The position numbers were made by a program, and so were the translations under genes. Positions 23,144 to 32,011 of a DNA stretch of 64,000 bases are shown here, in pieces (position 1 is the stretch's first letter; the number at the start of each line of letters is the position of its first letter). The notes beneath the pieces are model-generated. The model saw only the letters and a program-made list of their open reading frames with translations. It was not told where the DNA came from and ran no database searches. The DNA comes from Aminobacter aganoensis (GTDB taxonomy: Bacteria; Pseudomonadota; Alphaproteobacteria; Rhizobiales; Rhizobiaceae): the NCBI RefSeq assembly GCF_014206975.1, contig NZ_JACHOU010000003.1, forward strand, positions 62,001-126,000. Reading direction: 5' to 3'.

Positions 23144-24952
23144 TCAGGCCGCGGCAGGCGGTGTCTCGGGCGTGGGCGTGTTCGCCGGCGAGACGCTTGT
23201 CATCACCTGCTCCACTATGCCGCGGGCGATCTCGCGTTCGCCCATGATCACCTTGTCGGCGCCGAGGCCGGTGAGATGGTCGACCTCGGCGTCGGAATGG
23301 GCGCGCGCGATGATGACCATCTCGGGATTGGTCGTCTTGGCCTTGAGGATGATCTGCCCCGCTTCGAACGCGTTCGGGATCGCCAGGATCAGCCGCTTGG
23401 CGCCGGCGGCATTGGCGGAGGCGAACACCTCGCCTTTCACCGCGTTGCCGGCCACCGTCTCGATGCCTTCGGACTTGAGCTTGGCGATCGTCTTGTCGGC
23501 ATCCTCGATGACCAGGAACTCGATCCCGGCGGCCTTGAGCGACTGGCCGACGAGCGAGCCGACGCGGCCGTAGCCGATCAGGATCGTGTGGCCGGTCATC
23601 TTGGTCGGTGGCGGCGGCGCGTCCTCGTCGTCCTTGACCGGCACGGCCGTTATGGTTGCGACCTCGCCAGGTTCGGTCGCGGGGCCGATGGGAACGGCCT
23701 CGACTGTTTCCGGCACGTTGCCGGCGCGCTTTTCGAGCCATGGCTTGAGCCGAGCCGCGCCGGCGAAGGCCAGCGGGTTGAGCACGATCGACAGGATCGC
23801 GCCGGCGAGGATCAGGTCGCGCCCCTGCTCGGGCAAGAGGTCGAGGCTGACGCCGAGACCGGCCAGCATGAAGGAAAACTCGCCGATCTGGGCCAGGCTC
23901 GCCGAAATGATGAGCGCGGTTGCGATCGGATAGCCGAAGGCGATGACGATCAGGAAGGCGGCGACCGACTTGCCGATCAGGATGATGAACAGCGTGCCGA
24001 GGATCGGCCAGGTGTTGCTGAGCAGGCTGGTCGGGTCGAACAGCATGCCGACCGAAACAAAGAACAGCACCGAGAACGCGTCGCGCAAAGGCAGCGTCTC
24101 TTCGGCTGCCTGGTGGCTGAGTTCGGACTCGCTCATCACCATGCCGGCGAAGAAGGCGCCGAGTGCCAGCGACACGCCGAACAGCTTGGCGGCGCCGAAA
24201 GCGACGCCGAGCGCGATGGCCAGCACCGAGAGGCGGAACAGCTCGCGCGATCCGGTATGGGCGACGTAGTGCAGCAGCCAGGGGATGATGCGGCGGCCGA
24301 CGACCATCATCAGCACGACGAAGGCCACGACCTTGGCGAGCGTGATGCCGAGCACGCCCCACACGCCGACGTCGAAGCGCAAGGCCAGGATGTTGGGCGA
24401 TTGCGTTGCCGCCTGCTGCTCGCCGCCGAGCACGCCGGCCAGCGCCGGCAGCAGCACCAGCGCCAGCACCATGGCGAGGTCCTCGACGATCAGCCAGCCG
24501 ACGGCGATGCGGCCGCGCTCGGTCTCGATCATGCGGCGCTCCTGCAGCGCGCGCAGCAGCACCACCGTCGAGGCGACCGACAGCGCCAGGCCGAAGACGA
24601 GGCCCGCGCCCAGCGACCAGCCGAGCATCCAGGCAAGGCCGACGCCAAGCACGGTGGCAAAGGAAATCTGTACCACCGCGCCGGGCACCGCGATGGCGCG
24701 CACCGACAACAGGTCCTTGAGCGAGAAATGCAGGCCGACGCCGAACATCAGCAGGATGACGCCGATCTCGGCGAGTTCCAGCGCCAGTTCCTGGTCGGCG
24801 ACGAAACCGGGCGTGTTCGGTCCGACCAGCACGCCGGCGATCAGATATCCGACGAGCGGAGGCACCTTGAAGCGGTTGGCGAGAGCGCCGAAGATGAATG
24901 CCAGCCCCAGACCGGCGACGATAGTTGCGATGAGGGGCGTGTCATGCGGCAT
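23144..24952 (-). CDS. Monovalent cation:proton antiporter, KefB/YbaL-like (CPA2)
   Basis: Inner-membrane antiporter of 602 residues. Around a dozen membrane segments occupy residues 5-400, with the CPA2 motifs GYLIAGVLVGPNTPGF, ALELAEIGVILLMFGVGLHFSLKDLL and GAFFAGMVMSESELSH. The C-terminal RCK/TrkA-N domain begins HTILIGYGRVGSLVGQSLKAAG and binds a nucleotide; VIMGEREIARGIVEQVM ends it. The ATG at 24952 is preceded by GAAAGGTGCC; longer in-frame extensions are out of character. It probably exchanges K+ or Na+ for H+ and may protect against electrophiles or pH change. Confidence 0.88.
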   Translation of the reverse strand: MPHDTPLIATIVAGLGLAFIFGALANRFKVPPLVGYLIAGVLVGPNTPGFVADQELALELAEIGVILLMFGVGLHFSLKDLLSVRAIAVPGAVVQISFATVLGVGLAWMLGWSLGAGLVFGLALSVASTVVLLRALQERRMIETERGRIAVGWLIVEDLAMVLALVLLPALAGVLGGEQQAATQSPNILALRFDVGVWGVLGITLAKVVAFVVLMMVVGRRIIPWLLHYVAHTGSRELFRLSVLAIALGVAFGAAKLFGVSLALGAFFAGMVMSESELSHQAAEETLPLRDAFSVLFFVSVGMLFDPTSLLSNTWPILGTLFIILIGKSVAAFLIVIAFGYPIATALIISASLAQIGEFSFMLAGLGVSLDLLPEQGRDLILAGAILSIVLNPLAFAGAARLKPWLEKRAGNVPETVEAVPIGPATEPGEVATITAVPVKDDEDAPPPPTKMTGHTILIGYGRVGSLVGQSLKAAGIEFLVIEDADKTIAKLKSEGIETVAGNAVKGEVFASANAAGAKRLILAIPNAFEAGQIILKAKTTNPEMVIIARAHSDAEVDHLTGLGADKVIMGEREIARGIVEQVMTSVSPANTPTPETPPAAA

Positions 24953-25082
24953 TGTCCCGGCGGCACCTTTCGGAAAGTCAATATTGTGTGGGGTGCGGCG
25001 GTGAAATCCGCTGCATTTCCAATATGGTGGACCGAAGGGAACCTGCGCAACCCTATGCGACCAAGAAACTGCGCCCGCGCCG

Positions 25083-25110
25083 AAAAAAATGCCGGCAATC
25101 GCTGCCGGCA
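25083..25110 (-). terminator. Intrinsic terminator of the host-attachment-family gene
   Basis: Read on the minus strand, TGCCGGCA, GCGAT and TGCCGGCA form an 8-bp stem followed by seven T. It lies 36 bp past the stop of the gene at 25147 and before the antiporter gene. Confidence 0.85.
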
Positions 25111-25146
25111 CAGGTCGTCTGGTTGCTGGGCAACTACTTTCGCGGG

Positions 25147-25596
25147 TCAGGCCGCCATCAGGATCGTCTCGATGTCGGCGACGCTGTGATTGGTCAGCGT
25201 CTTCGGAATCTCGGCCGAGATGCGTTCGTCCACTTCCTTGTGCAGCTTCTTGCGCAATTCGCCCAGCACCAGCGGCGGCGCCACCAGCACGATCTCCCGG
25301 AAATCGCCGGCATGGGCAAACTTGTAGAGCCGCTGCGCGATCTCGTCGGCGAAGCGCTCCTTGGCGACCCTGTGCCAGTCGGTATCGTCCACCGCGCTGC
25401 GGTGGATCGACGGGCCGTCGCTGTAGCGGCCGGGGCGATCGCTGCCCTGTTCGCGCGTCGGCGGGTTGTCCTGCTCCATTTCGCGCACGACCTCGAGATT
25501 CGGATACTTGGTATCGCCCCGGTTCTTCAGGAACAGCGCCTTTTCGCCATCCGCCACCAGCACCCAGATCCCGTGCTTCAGATTGATGTGCGTCAT
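25147..25596 (-). CDS. Host attachment family protein
   Basis: A 149-residue soluble protein of the Host_attach family (named after an Agrobacterium attachment gene). Features include WVLVADGEKALFLKNRGDTKYPNLEVV at the N-terminus, HRVAKERFADEIAQRLYKFA in the middle and IVLVAPPLVLGELRKKLHKEV near the C-terminus, a layout like the eRF1/baeRF peptidyl-hydrolase-like fold. AAGGAG precedes the ATG at 25596 at good spacing. It is monocistronic with its own terminator. The attachment role is a family label, not shown by the sequence. Confidence 0.85.
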   Translation of the reverse strand: MTHINLKHGIWVLVADGEKALFLKNRGDTKYPNLEVVREMEQDNPPTREQGSDRPGRYSDGPSIHRSAVDDTDWHRVAKERFADEIAQRLYKFAHAGDFREIVLVAPPLVLGELRKKLHKEVDERISAEIPKTLTNHSVADIETILMAA

Positions 25597-26040
25597 CTCG
25601 TGCTCCTTCTTGTCCGCATTGCACTGACATGGGAACGCGAGGGCGACGCCACGGTTCCGGATGACGGCGGAGATGGCGGCGAAGGGTGCCGTGCGTAATT
25701 CTACTAATTTGGTAGATATTAGGAAAAACGCTTTTCGGAGCTTCATCGTCTTCGCGCCGGCAAGCATGGCCCATTGGCGGCCCATCGAGGCAGCACCAGG
25801 CTGCGGACCCCCTGAATGCGCGCGATTGTCGGCATCATCGGGGCAGCCAGGCTTCCAACGGCCGCAGCGGCGATGAAGCGGATGGAATTACCCCGGTAGC
25901 GTCGCGGTGGAATATTTTTCTCCTCAGGCTGGGGCGAGGGCAAAAGCGATTGCCTCCCATCTCGGGGCGCGCGAGTGCGTTTCTTCTGCAGCGCAGCAAT
26001 GGCGGCTAGAAATGACGGGTATTCCGGAAACCCTCGCGTC
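25597..26040. other. Gene-free gap before the sulfur assimilation operon
   Basis: The 444-bp gap holds the promoters of two divergent genes. At 25700-25716 an AT-rich dyad (TCTAC...GTAGA) lies about 100 bp upstream of the host-attachment gene. A minus-strand frame following GAGGAGAAAA (about 25920 to 25750) has no standard start codon in the right place and is not called. No CysB- or other named sulfur-control site is recognised before cysG. Confidence 0.4.
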
Positions 26041-27492
26041 ATGACCCAAGCCGCTGCCAAGTTGAACGCCTTCCCGATCTTCCTCAAGGTCGAAGGCGAA
26101 GCCGTGGTCATCGTCGGCGGCGGCGACGAGGCACTGGCCAAGGCGCGGCTGCTCGGCCAGTCGAGCGCCGAGATACGCATCATCGCCGACCATGTCGAGC
26201 CGCAGCTCCGTGACTGGATTGCCGCCAACGGCGCCACCCGCATCCACGCCGCCTACGCCGCCTCGCTGATCGGGCCCGCCGTCATGGTCTTTGCGGCCAC
26301 CGGCAACGAAGCGCTCGATCGCCGCATCTCCGCGGACGCTCGCGAACTGGGCATCGTCGTCAATGCCGTCGACCGTCCCGAGCTCTGCGATTTCTTCACC
26401 CCTGCGCTGGTCAACCGTGCGCCGGTTGCGGTCGCCATCGGCACCGAAGGGGCAGGGCCTGTCCTCGCCCAGATGATCCGCGCCCGCGTCGACCGCATGC
26501 TGTCGCCGCAGCTCGGCGCGCTGGCCACGCTGGGTGCCGGCTTCCGCGACGCCGTCGAGCGTATCCTGCCCAAGGGCAGTGCCCGCCGTGGCTTCTGGCG
26601 CGAGTTCTTCGAAGGCGCGCCAGCGCGGACGCTGGACAGCGGCACCCTTGCTCAGGCCCATGACGCGGCAACCGAACTGCTGCTGCAGAAGGGGTCGATC
26701 AAGGGCCATGTCGCGCTCGTCGGTGGCGGCCCCGGCGCCGAGGATTTGCTGACACTGCGTGCTCACCGCCTGCTGATGGAGGCCGATGTCATCGTCCACG
26801 ATGCGCTGGTGCCCGAGGCCGTGGTATCGATGGGCCGCCGCGACGCCGAACGCCTTCCGGTCGGCAAGCGCAAGGGCTGCCATTCCAAGACGCAATCCGA
26901 GATCAACGATCTGCTGGTCGAGCTGGCCCAGGCCGGCAGGCGCGTGGTGCGCCTCAAGTCCGGCGATCCACTGGTCTTCGGCCGTGCTGGCGAAGAGATG
27001 CAGGCGATGCGCGATGCCGGCGTGTCCTACGAGGTCGTGCCTGGCGTCACGTCGGCCTTTGCCGCCGCCGCCGATTTCGAGCTGCCGCTGACGCTGCGCG
27101 GCGTCACTTCCTCGATGGTCTTCACCACCGGCCATGATCTCAAGGGCGGCTCGCTGCCCGACTGGGCCAAGCTCGCCATCTCGGGCGCCACCGTCGCCGT
27201 CTACATGGGCCGCTCGGTGGCTGCCGATGTCGCCGGCCGGCTCATCGACGCCGGGCTGTCGCCCGACACTGCGGTTGCCGTCGTCGAGAACGCCAGCCTG
27301 AAGAACCGCCGCCGTTTCCACGGCACGCTCGCCGACCTGCCGTCGCTCGAAGCGCGCAGCGACCTCGACGGACCTGTCATGACCATCATCGGCGATGCCG
27401 TCGCCGGCGCCAATTTCGAACTTTCCGAGCCGTTGGCGGCACACAGGCACGAACAGGCCGCGCGCGCGGCGCTCGAAGGAAGCAGGGCATGA
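26041..27492 (+). CDS. cysG: Siroheme synthase
   Basis: Trifunctional enzyme of 483 residues that makes siroheme, the sulfite reductase cofactor, from uroporphyrinogen III. The N-terminal dehydrogenase/ferrochelatase part has the NAD motif VVIVGGGDEALAKARLLGQ and VVNAVDRPELCDFFTP; the C-terminal SUMT methyltransferase (about residue 225 on) has VALVGGGPGAEDLLTLRAHRLL, LKSGDPLVFGRAGEE and VPGVTSAFAAAA. The ATG at 26041 has only a weak GGAAACCC ribosome site. It heads a five-gene sulfur assimilation operon and overlaps the next gene by 4 bp. Confidence 0.93.
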   Translation: MTQAAAKLNAFPIFLKVEGEAVVIVGGGDEALAKARLLGQSSAEIRIIADHVEPQLRDWIAANGATRIHAAYAASLIGPAVMVFAATGNEALDRRISADARELGIVVNAVDRPELCDFFTPALVNRAPVAVAIGTEGAGPVLAQMIRARVDRMLSPQLGALATLGAGFRDAVERILPKGSARRGFWREFFEGAPARTLDSGTLAQAHDAATELLLQKGSIKGHVALVGGGPGAEDLLTLRAHRLLMEADVIVHDALVPEAVVSMGRRDAERLPVGKRKGCHSKTQSEINDLLVELAQAGRRVVRLKSGDPLVFGRAGEEMQAMRDAGVSYEVVPGVTSAFAAAADFELPLTLRGVTSSMVFTTGHDLKGGSLPDWAKLAISGATVAVYMGRSVAADVAGRLIDAGLSPDTAVAVVENASLKNRRRFHGTLADLPSLEARSDLDGPVMTIIGDAVAGANFELSEPLAAHRHEQAARAALEGSRA

Positions 27493-27794
27493 AGATTCTG
27501 ACCGCCAACCGGCTGACCGACGGCGAGGCCGTGTGGTTCGCGGCCGACGGCACCTGGGCCGAGACCATCGACGTTGCCGAGACCGTCGACGACAAGGCTG
27601 GCGAAGCCCGCCTCGAGGCGATCGGCAAGGCCGCCCACGACAACAACGAGGTGGTCGACGTCAATCTGATCGATGTGTCGCTGGTCGGCGGCACGATCCA
27701 TCCGCTGCGGCTGCGCGAGGTGATCCGCGCCGCCGGCCCGACCAACCGCCTTGACCTTGGCAAGCAGGCCCGGCCTTCGGCCGGCGCCGCCTGA
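27489..27794 (+). CDS. DUF2849 domain protein of the sulfite reduction operon
   Basis: A 101-residue soluble protein (MKILTANRLTDGEAVWFAADGTWAETIDVAE...) of the DUF2849 family, which in alphaproteobacteria occurs almost always between cysG and the sulfite reductase gene. Its ATG overlaps the cysG stop (ATGA) and AAGGAAG precedes it. Its biochemical role is unknown; gene order suggests help in sulfite or siroheme handling. Confidence 0.88.
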   Translation: MKILTANRLTDGEAVWFAADGTWAETIDVAETVDDKAGEARLEAIGKAAHDNNEVVDVNLIDVSLVGGTIHPLRLREVIRAAGPTNRLDLGKQARPSAGAA

Positions 27795-27814
27795 AGATAG
27801 ACCGGAAAACGACC

Positions 27815-29485
27815 ATGTACCGCTATGACGAGTTCGACCATGATTTCGTGAAGGCCCGCGTCGCTGATTTCAGCGACCAGGTCGAGCGCCGCCTTGCCGG
27901 CGAGATCACCGAGGACCAGTTCCGGCCGCTGCGCCTGATGAACGGCGTCTATCTCCAGCTCCACGCCTACATGCTGCGCATCGCCGTGCCCTACGGCACG
28001 CTGAGTTCGAAGCAGATGCGCATGCTCGGTCACGTCGCCCGCAAGTACGACAAGGGCTATGGCCACTTCACCACGCGTCAGAACATCCAGTTCAACTGGC
28101 CGGCCCTGTCCGACATTCCGGCGATCCTGGCCGACCTCGCCTCGGTCGAGATGCACGCCATCCAGACCTCGGGCAATTGCATCCGCAACGTCACTGCCGA
28201 CCACTTTGCCGGCGCAGCCGCCGACGAGGTCGCCGATCCGCGGCCCTATGCCGAGATCCTCAGGCAGTGGTCCTCGGTGCATCCCGAGTTCTCCTACCTG
28301 CCGCGCAAATTCAAGATCGCAGTGACCGGCGCCGAGCGCGACCGCGCCGCCATCCAGACCCACGACATCGGCCTGCATCTGAAGAAGAACGACAAGGGCG
28401 AGCTCGGCTTCGCCGTCTATATCGGCGGCGGTCAGGGCCGCACGCCGATGGTCGCCAAGAAGATCCGCGACTTCCTGCCGGAACAGCACCTTCTGTCCTA
28501 CACCACCGCGATCCTGCGCGTGTACAATCTCCATGGCCGCCGCGACAACAAGTACAAGGCGCGCATCAAGATCCTGGTCCACGAGACCGGCGTCGACGAG
28601 ATCATCCGTCAGGTCGAGCATGAGTGGCAGGCGCTGAAGGACGGCGAGCTCAAGCTGCCCGAGGCCGATGTCGCGGCGATCCAGTCCTACTTCGCGCCGC
28701 CGCCGCTGGCTGCGCGGCCCGAGGGCGACGAGGCCGTCAAGCTGGCCAGGCTCGATTCCAAGAGCTTCGGCGACTGGGTCGACCAGAACGTCTTCACCCA
28801 TCGCAATCCCGACTACGCCGCCGTCACCATCTCGCTCAAGGGCATCGGCGAAGTCCCGGGCGATGCCACCGACAGCCAGATGGAGGCCGTCGCCGACATC
28901 GCCGAGAAATACGGCTTCGACGAAATTCGCGTCAGCCACGAGCAGAACCTGATCCTGCCGCATGTCGCCCGCACCGACCTGAAGGCGGTCTACGACGCGC
29001 TGGTGGCGATCGACCTCGCCACCGCGAATTCGAACCTGATCAGCGACATCATCGCCTGCCCGGGCCTCGACTATTGCGCGCTGGCCAATGCCCGTTCGAT
29101 CCCGGTGGCGCAGGAAATCTCGAAGCGCTTCGCCTCACTGGAGCGCCAGCGCGACATCGGCGAGCTGAAGCTCAAGATTTCTGGATGCATCAACGCCTGT
29201 GGCCACCACCACGTCGGTCACATCGGCATCTTGGGGGTGGAAAAGAAGGGTGCGGAGCTCTATCAGGTGACGCTTGGCGGTTCGGCCGACGAGCACACCT
29301 CGGTCGGCGAGATCATCGGCCGCGGCTTCGGCCCGGAAGAGATCACCGACGCCATCGAGACGATCGTCGAGACCTATCTTGCCATCCGGCTCGACCGGTC
29401 GGAAAAGTTCCTCGACACCTATCGCCGCATCGGCCCCGCGCCGTTCAAGGAGGCGCTTTATGCTAGCGAAGCCAAGGCCGCCTGA
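27815..29485 (+). CDS. cysI: Nitrite/sulfite reductase hemoprotein, assimilatory sulfite reductase
   Basis: Siroheme and [4Fe-4S] enzyme of 556 residues reducing sulfite to sulfide. Two ferredoxin-like halves and two siroheme domains are seen; GHFTTRQNIQFNW and NCIRNVTADHFAG are in the first. The four cluster cysteines are in ACPGLDYCALANA (C-x5-C) and KISGCINACGHHHVGHIG (C-x3-C). Since it lies with cysG and cysH, sulfite rather than nitrite is the expected substrate. Electrons may come from ferredoxin or a flavoprotein encoded elsewhere. Its end overlaps cysH by 26 bp. Confidence 0.92.
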   Translation: MYRYDEFDHDFVKARVADFSDQVERRLAGEITEDQFRPLRLMNGVYLQLHAYMLRIAVPYGTLSSKQMRMLGHVARKYDKGYGHFTTRQNIQFNWPALSDIPAILADLASVEMHAIQTSGNCIRNVTADHFAGAAADEVADPRPYAEILRQWSSVHPEFSYLPRKFKIAVTGAERDRAAIQTHDIGLHLKKNDKGELGFAVYIGGGQGRTPMVAKKIRDFLPEQHLLSYTTAILRVYNLHGRRDNKYKARIKILVHETGVDEIIRQVEHEWQALKDGELKLPEADVAAIQSYFAPPPLAARPEGDEAVKLARLDSKSFGDWVDQNVFTHRNPDYAAVTISLKGIGEVPGDATDSQMEAVADIAEKYGFDEIRVSHEQNLILPHVARTDLKAVYDALVAIDLATANSNLISDIIACPGLDYCALANARSIPVAQEISKRFASLERQRDIGELKLKISGCINACGHHHVGHIGILGVEKKGAELYQVTLGGSADEHTSVGEIIGRGFGPEEITDAIETIVETYLAIRLDRSEKFLDTYRRIGPAPFKEALYASEAKAA

Positions 29486-30218
29486 CGGCGACATCGAAGC
29501 GCAGGTTCTGGCCGAGGCCGCATCGCTCGACGCACTCTATGGGAACCTGTCGCCCCTGGAGATCATCGAGCGCACGGCCGGCGACCGCTTTGCCGGCGAA
29601 ATTGCTGCCGTTTCCTCGTTTGGCGCGGATTCGGCGGTGCTGCTGCACCTGATCGCCGAGGTTGATCGCAACCTGCCGGTGATCTTCCTCGATACGGGCA
29701 AGCATTTCGGCGAAACGCTCGACTATCGCGATGCGCTGGCCGCCGATTTCGGCCTGACCGACATCAGGGTCATCACGCCCGACGAGGCGGCCCTGGCCCG
29801 CATCGACCCGACCGGCAATCTGCACCAGACCAGCACCGACGCCTGCTGCGACGTGCGCAAGGTCGAGCCGATGGCACGCGGCGTCGAGCCGTTCAGGGCC
29901 TGGTTTACCGGCCGCAAGCGGTTCCAGGCGTCGACCCGCGCCGCCTTGCCGGTGATCGAGCAGATCGGTCCGCGCTTCCGCATCAATCCGCTGGCGCGCT
30001 GGACGACGTCGGATCTCGCCGATTACATGCGCAAGCATGCTCTGCGCGAAAACCCGCTGGTCGCCTACGGTTACCTGTCGATCGGCTGTTTCCCGTGTAC
30101 CCAGCCGGTCAAGCCCGGCGACGATGCCCGCAGCGGACGCTGGGCCGGCCAGGGCAAGACCGAATGTGGTATACATCTCTCCGGCCTCGAACATTCGCTG
30201 ACCGACGCCTCCCTTTAG
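29460..30218 (+). CDS. cysH: Adenylylsulfate (APS) reductase, [4Fe-4S] assimilatory type
   Basis: Thioredoxin-dependent reductase of 252 residues releasing sulfite from activated sulfate. The P-loop-like motif is VSSFGADSAVLLHLI. Cluster ligands are the CC pair in TDACCDVRK and the CxxC in GCFPCTQPV; the catalytic Cys is in TECGIHLSG. Presence of the CC...CxxC set marks it as the APS-using, iron-sulfur type known from rhizobia rather than the PAPS type. The ATG at 29460 lies inside the cysI end and has an excellent AAGGAGG site, showing translational coupling. Confidence 0.92.
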   Translation: MLAKPRPPDGDIEAQVLAEAASLDALYGNLSPLEIIERTAGDRFAGEIAAVSSFGADSAVLLHLIAEVDRNLPVIFLDTGKHFGETLDYRDALAADFGLTDIRVITPDEAALARIDPTGNLHQTSTDACCDVRKVEPMARGVEPFRAWFTGRKRFQASTRAALPVIEQIGPRFRINPLARWTTSDLADYMRKHALRENPLVAYGYLSIGCFPCTQPVKPGDDARSGRWAGQGKTECGIHLSGLEHSLTDASL

Positions 30219-30229
30219 GAAACTTGCAT

Positions 30230-30769
30230 ATGACCGAAGCGACAGCCGAGAGCAGGACCCGCCTGTGGACCTCCGAGGGTTTCCGCGACGATGGCTGGGT
30301 ACATGCTGAGGATGCCGGTGCCCTGGCCGGCAACCGTCGCGTGATCCTGCCGCTGCCCGCTTTCCTCGAACTCGATCCCGAGCAGCGCGAGGCCGCCAGG
30401 GAGCGCCTCGGCGTGCTGCTGCAGCCGGGCGATCAGCTGGACTCGATCGTCGATCTGCTCGACCAGCTGTCGCTGGTGGCGCTTGCCTTTCCGGCCTTCA
30501 ACGACGGCCGCTCCTTTTCCAAGGCTCAGCTGCTGCGCAGCCGCCATGGTTTTGAAGGTGCCGTTCGCGCGACCGGACAGGTGCTGATCGACCAGCTGCC
30601 GCACATGCTGCGGGTCGGCTTCAATGAGTTCGAGGTTTCGCATCCGGTGCTGCTGAAGCGGCTGGAAGCCGGGCAGGTGGGCGGCTTGCCGCTGCACTAC
30701 CAGCCTGCGGCAAAGCCCGCGGGCCAGGGCGCCGGCTATTCATGGCGGCGGGTGCCGGCCAAGGCCTGA
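30230..30769 (+). CDS. DUF934 domain protein of the sulfate assimilation operon
   Basis: A 179-residue protein with the DUF934 pattern: WTSEGFRDDGWVHAEDAG, then RVILPLPAFLEL, IALAFPAFNDGRSFSKAQLLR and a C-terminal KRLEAGQVGGLPLHYQPA. This family accompanies cysI and cysH throughout proteobacteria and is presumed an oxidoreductase accessory to sulfite formation or reduction, without proven activity. It starts 11 bp after cysH with TTAGGAAA upstream. Its stop falls in a short triple repeat. Confidence 0.88.
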   Translation: MTEATAESRTRLWTSEGFRDDGWVHAEDAGALAGNRRVILPLPAFLELDPEQREAARERLGVLLQPGDQLDSIVDLLDQLSLVALAFPAFNDGRSFSKAQLLRSRHGFEGAVRATGQVLIDQLPHMLRVGFNEFEVSHPVLLKRLEAGQVGGLPLHYQPAAKPAGQGAGYSWRRVPAKA

Positions 30770-30817
30770 TCTGCCGCTTGGCCTGACTTACCGCTTGGCC
30801 CCTGATCTACCGCTTGG
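30765..30817. repeat. Three direct copies of a 17-bp unit at convergent gene ends
   Basis: CCTGATCTGCCGCTTGG (30765), CCTGACTTACCGCTTGG (30782) and CCTGATCTACCGCTTGG (30801) differ at one to three positions. The first contains the TGA stop of the DUF934 gene; the third holds the TAG stop of the convergent small gene. This looks like local duplication of the gene end. Confidence 0.7.
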
Positions 30818-31004
30818 GTTGAGGCTGTCGCCGCTCGGCGGTCTCCAGCTGGTCGAGCAGGCGGCGCAGCTTCTGCGGCAGGTGGTCTTCGGTCTGGAAT
30901 GCGGGCAACGCTTCCAGGACGCGCAGGTTGCTCTCCGTGGCGAGTTCGCTGCGGATGTTTGTCGCCAGCTTGGCCGCTGTCTTGGTGATGCGTCTGCTCG
31001 GCAT
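30807..31004 (-). CDS. Small hypothetical basic protein
   Basis: A 65-residue soluble protein, MPSRRITKTAAKLATNIRSELATESN followed by LRVLEALPAFQTEDHLPQKLRRLLDQLETAERR. It has clear helix-forming character, unlike the shadow frames around it. The ribosome site before the ATG is weak (AGGTCC). It converges on the DUF934 gene and diverges from grpE. No function is known. Confidence 0.6.
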   Translation of the reverse strand: MPSRRITKTAAKLATNIRSELATESNLRVLEALPAFQTEDHLPQKLRRLLDQLETAERRQPQPKR

Positions 31005-31189
31005 GGCAAAGGACCTGTACTTTCTCGGCAAAACTCCTGCCAGATGCAAATGGTTCCCAAACCGATCCCCGCCATGGCAATGGTCCGCCGGTATGGTAAA
31101 ACTTGAATTAACGTTGAAGCATCGGACCTTGTCCGGCCGCCGCGAGTGGCGGCGAAAGCCGCGGCATCGCGCCCCGGCGACCCTTGCCC

Positions 31190-31218
31190 CTTGATTTTTG
31201 GGCACCGAACCTCGATAT
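31190..31218 (+). promoter_or_regulatory. RpoH-type heat-shock promoter of grpE
   Basis: CTTGAT (31190-31195), 17 bp, CGATAT (31213-31218), each box one base off the CTTGAA-N17-CCATAT pattern seen perfectly before hsp20 at 51019-51047. It is 41 bp upstream of the grpE start. No CIRCE dyad is present. Confidence 0.5.
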
Positions 31219-31259
31219 CGGGCGCAACTTCCAACGTATCCGAACAACGGGAATTGGCG

Positions 31260-31892
31260 ATGAGCGACCAGGCAAAAGACGAACGCACGCTCGATGAGAC
31301 GGCGGCTGTCGAGGCCCAGGCCGAAAAGATCGAGGGCGGCATCGATGGCGACTACGAAGCCGTCGTGCGGCTGCTGAAAGAAAACGAGGAACTGAAGGAC
31401 CGCAACCTGCGCACGGTGGCGGAAATGGAGAACCTGCGCCGCCGCACTGCGCGCGACGTGCAGGATGCCCGCGCCTATTCGGTGGCCAATTTCGCCCGCG
31501 ACATGCTTTCGGTGTCCGACAATCTGCGCCGCGCCATCGAGGCGGTGTCCGACGAGGCCAAGGCTGCCGGCGGCGCCGGACTTGCCAGCCTCATCGAAGG
31601 CGTTGAGGTGACCGAGCGCTCCATGCTCTCGGCGCTCGAGCGCCATGGCGTGCGCAAGCTCGACCCGCAGGGCGAGAAGTTCGATCCCAACTTCCACCAG
31701 GCGATGTTCGAGGTGCCCAATCCCGACGTGCCGGCCAACACGGTCGTGCAGGTCGTGCAGTCCGGCTACACCATCGGCGACCGCGTGCTGCGCCCGGCCA
31801 TGGTCGGCGTCGCCAAGGGCGGTCCCAAGCATGTCGGCGAGACCCCTGCCGAGCCCGGCCCGGTCAACGAACAGGCCGAGAAGGACGCGTAA
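31260..31892 (+). CDS. grpE: Nucleotide exchange factor GrpE
   Basis: DnaK co-chaperone of 210 residues that releases ADP and substrate. The N-terminal coiled coil (residues 45-85) contains [32 protein letters not shown]; the C-terminal beta-wing has the GrpE signature in [42 protein letters not shown]. The ATG at 31260 is chosen since everything upstream is promoter sequence. In many bacteria hrcA precedes grpE; here it does not, and an RpoH-type promoter is present instead. Confidence 0.95.
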   Translation: MSDQAKDERTLDETAAVEAQAEKIEGGIDGDYEAVVRLLKENEELKDRNLRTVAEMENLRRRTARDVQDARAYSVANFARDMLSVSDNLRRAIEAVSDEAKAAGGAGLASLIEGVEVTERSMLSALERHGVRKLDPQGEKFDPNFHQAMFEVPNPDVPANTVVQVVQSGYTIGDRVLRPAMVGVAKGGPKHVGETPAEPGPVNEQAEKDA

Positions 31893-31902
31893 GCGGCGAA
31901 TG

Positions 31903-32004
31903 GCGAATAGGGAGTAGCGAATAGGAAATTGGCGGCTATTCTGCCGGTAAATCCGGGGGATGCCATGGCCTCTTTCTATTCGCTGATCACCACGCCCTAT
32001 TCGC
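31903..32004. repeat. Inverted GCGAATAGG repeat element
   Basis: The left side carries two copies of GCGAATAGG (GCGAATAGGGAGTAGCGAAT...), the right side two inverted copies (CTATTCGCTGATCACC, CCCTATTCGC). The whole gap between grpE and the TRIC gene can fold into one long imperfect hairpin. GAATAGGGAGTAGCGAATAG strings recur in rhizobial intergenic DNA. Confidence 0.65.
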
Positions 32005-32011
32005 TTTCCGC

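Noticed and set aside
25743-25930. Minus-strand frame following GAGGAGAAAA upstream of cysG
   Set aside because: No ATG, GTG or TTG at a suitable distance from the purine run and no recognisable protein character.
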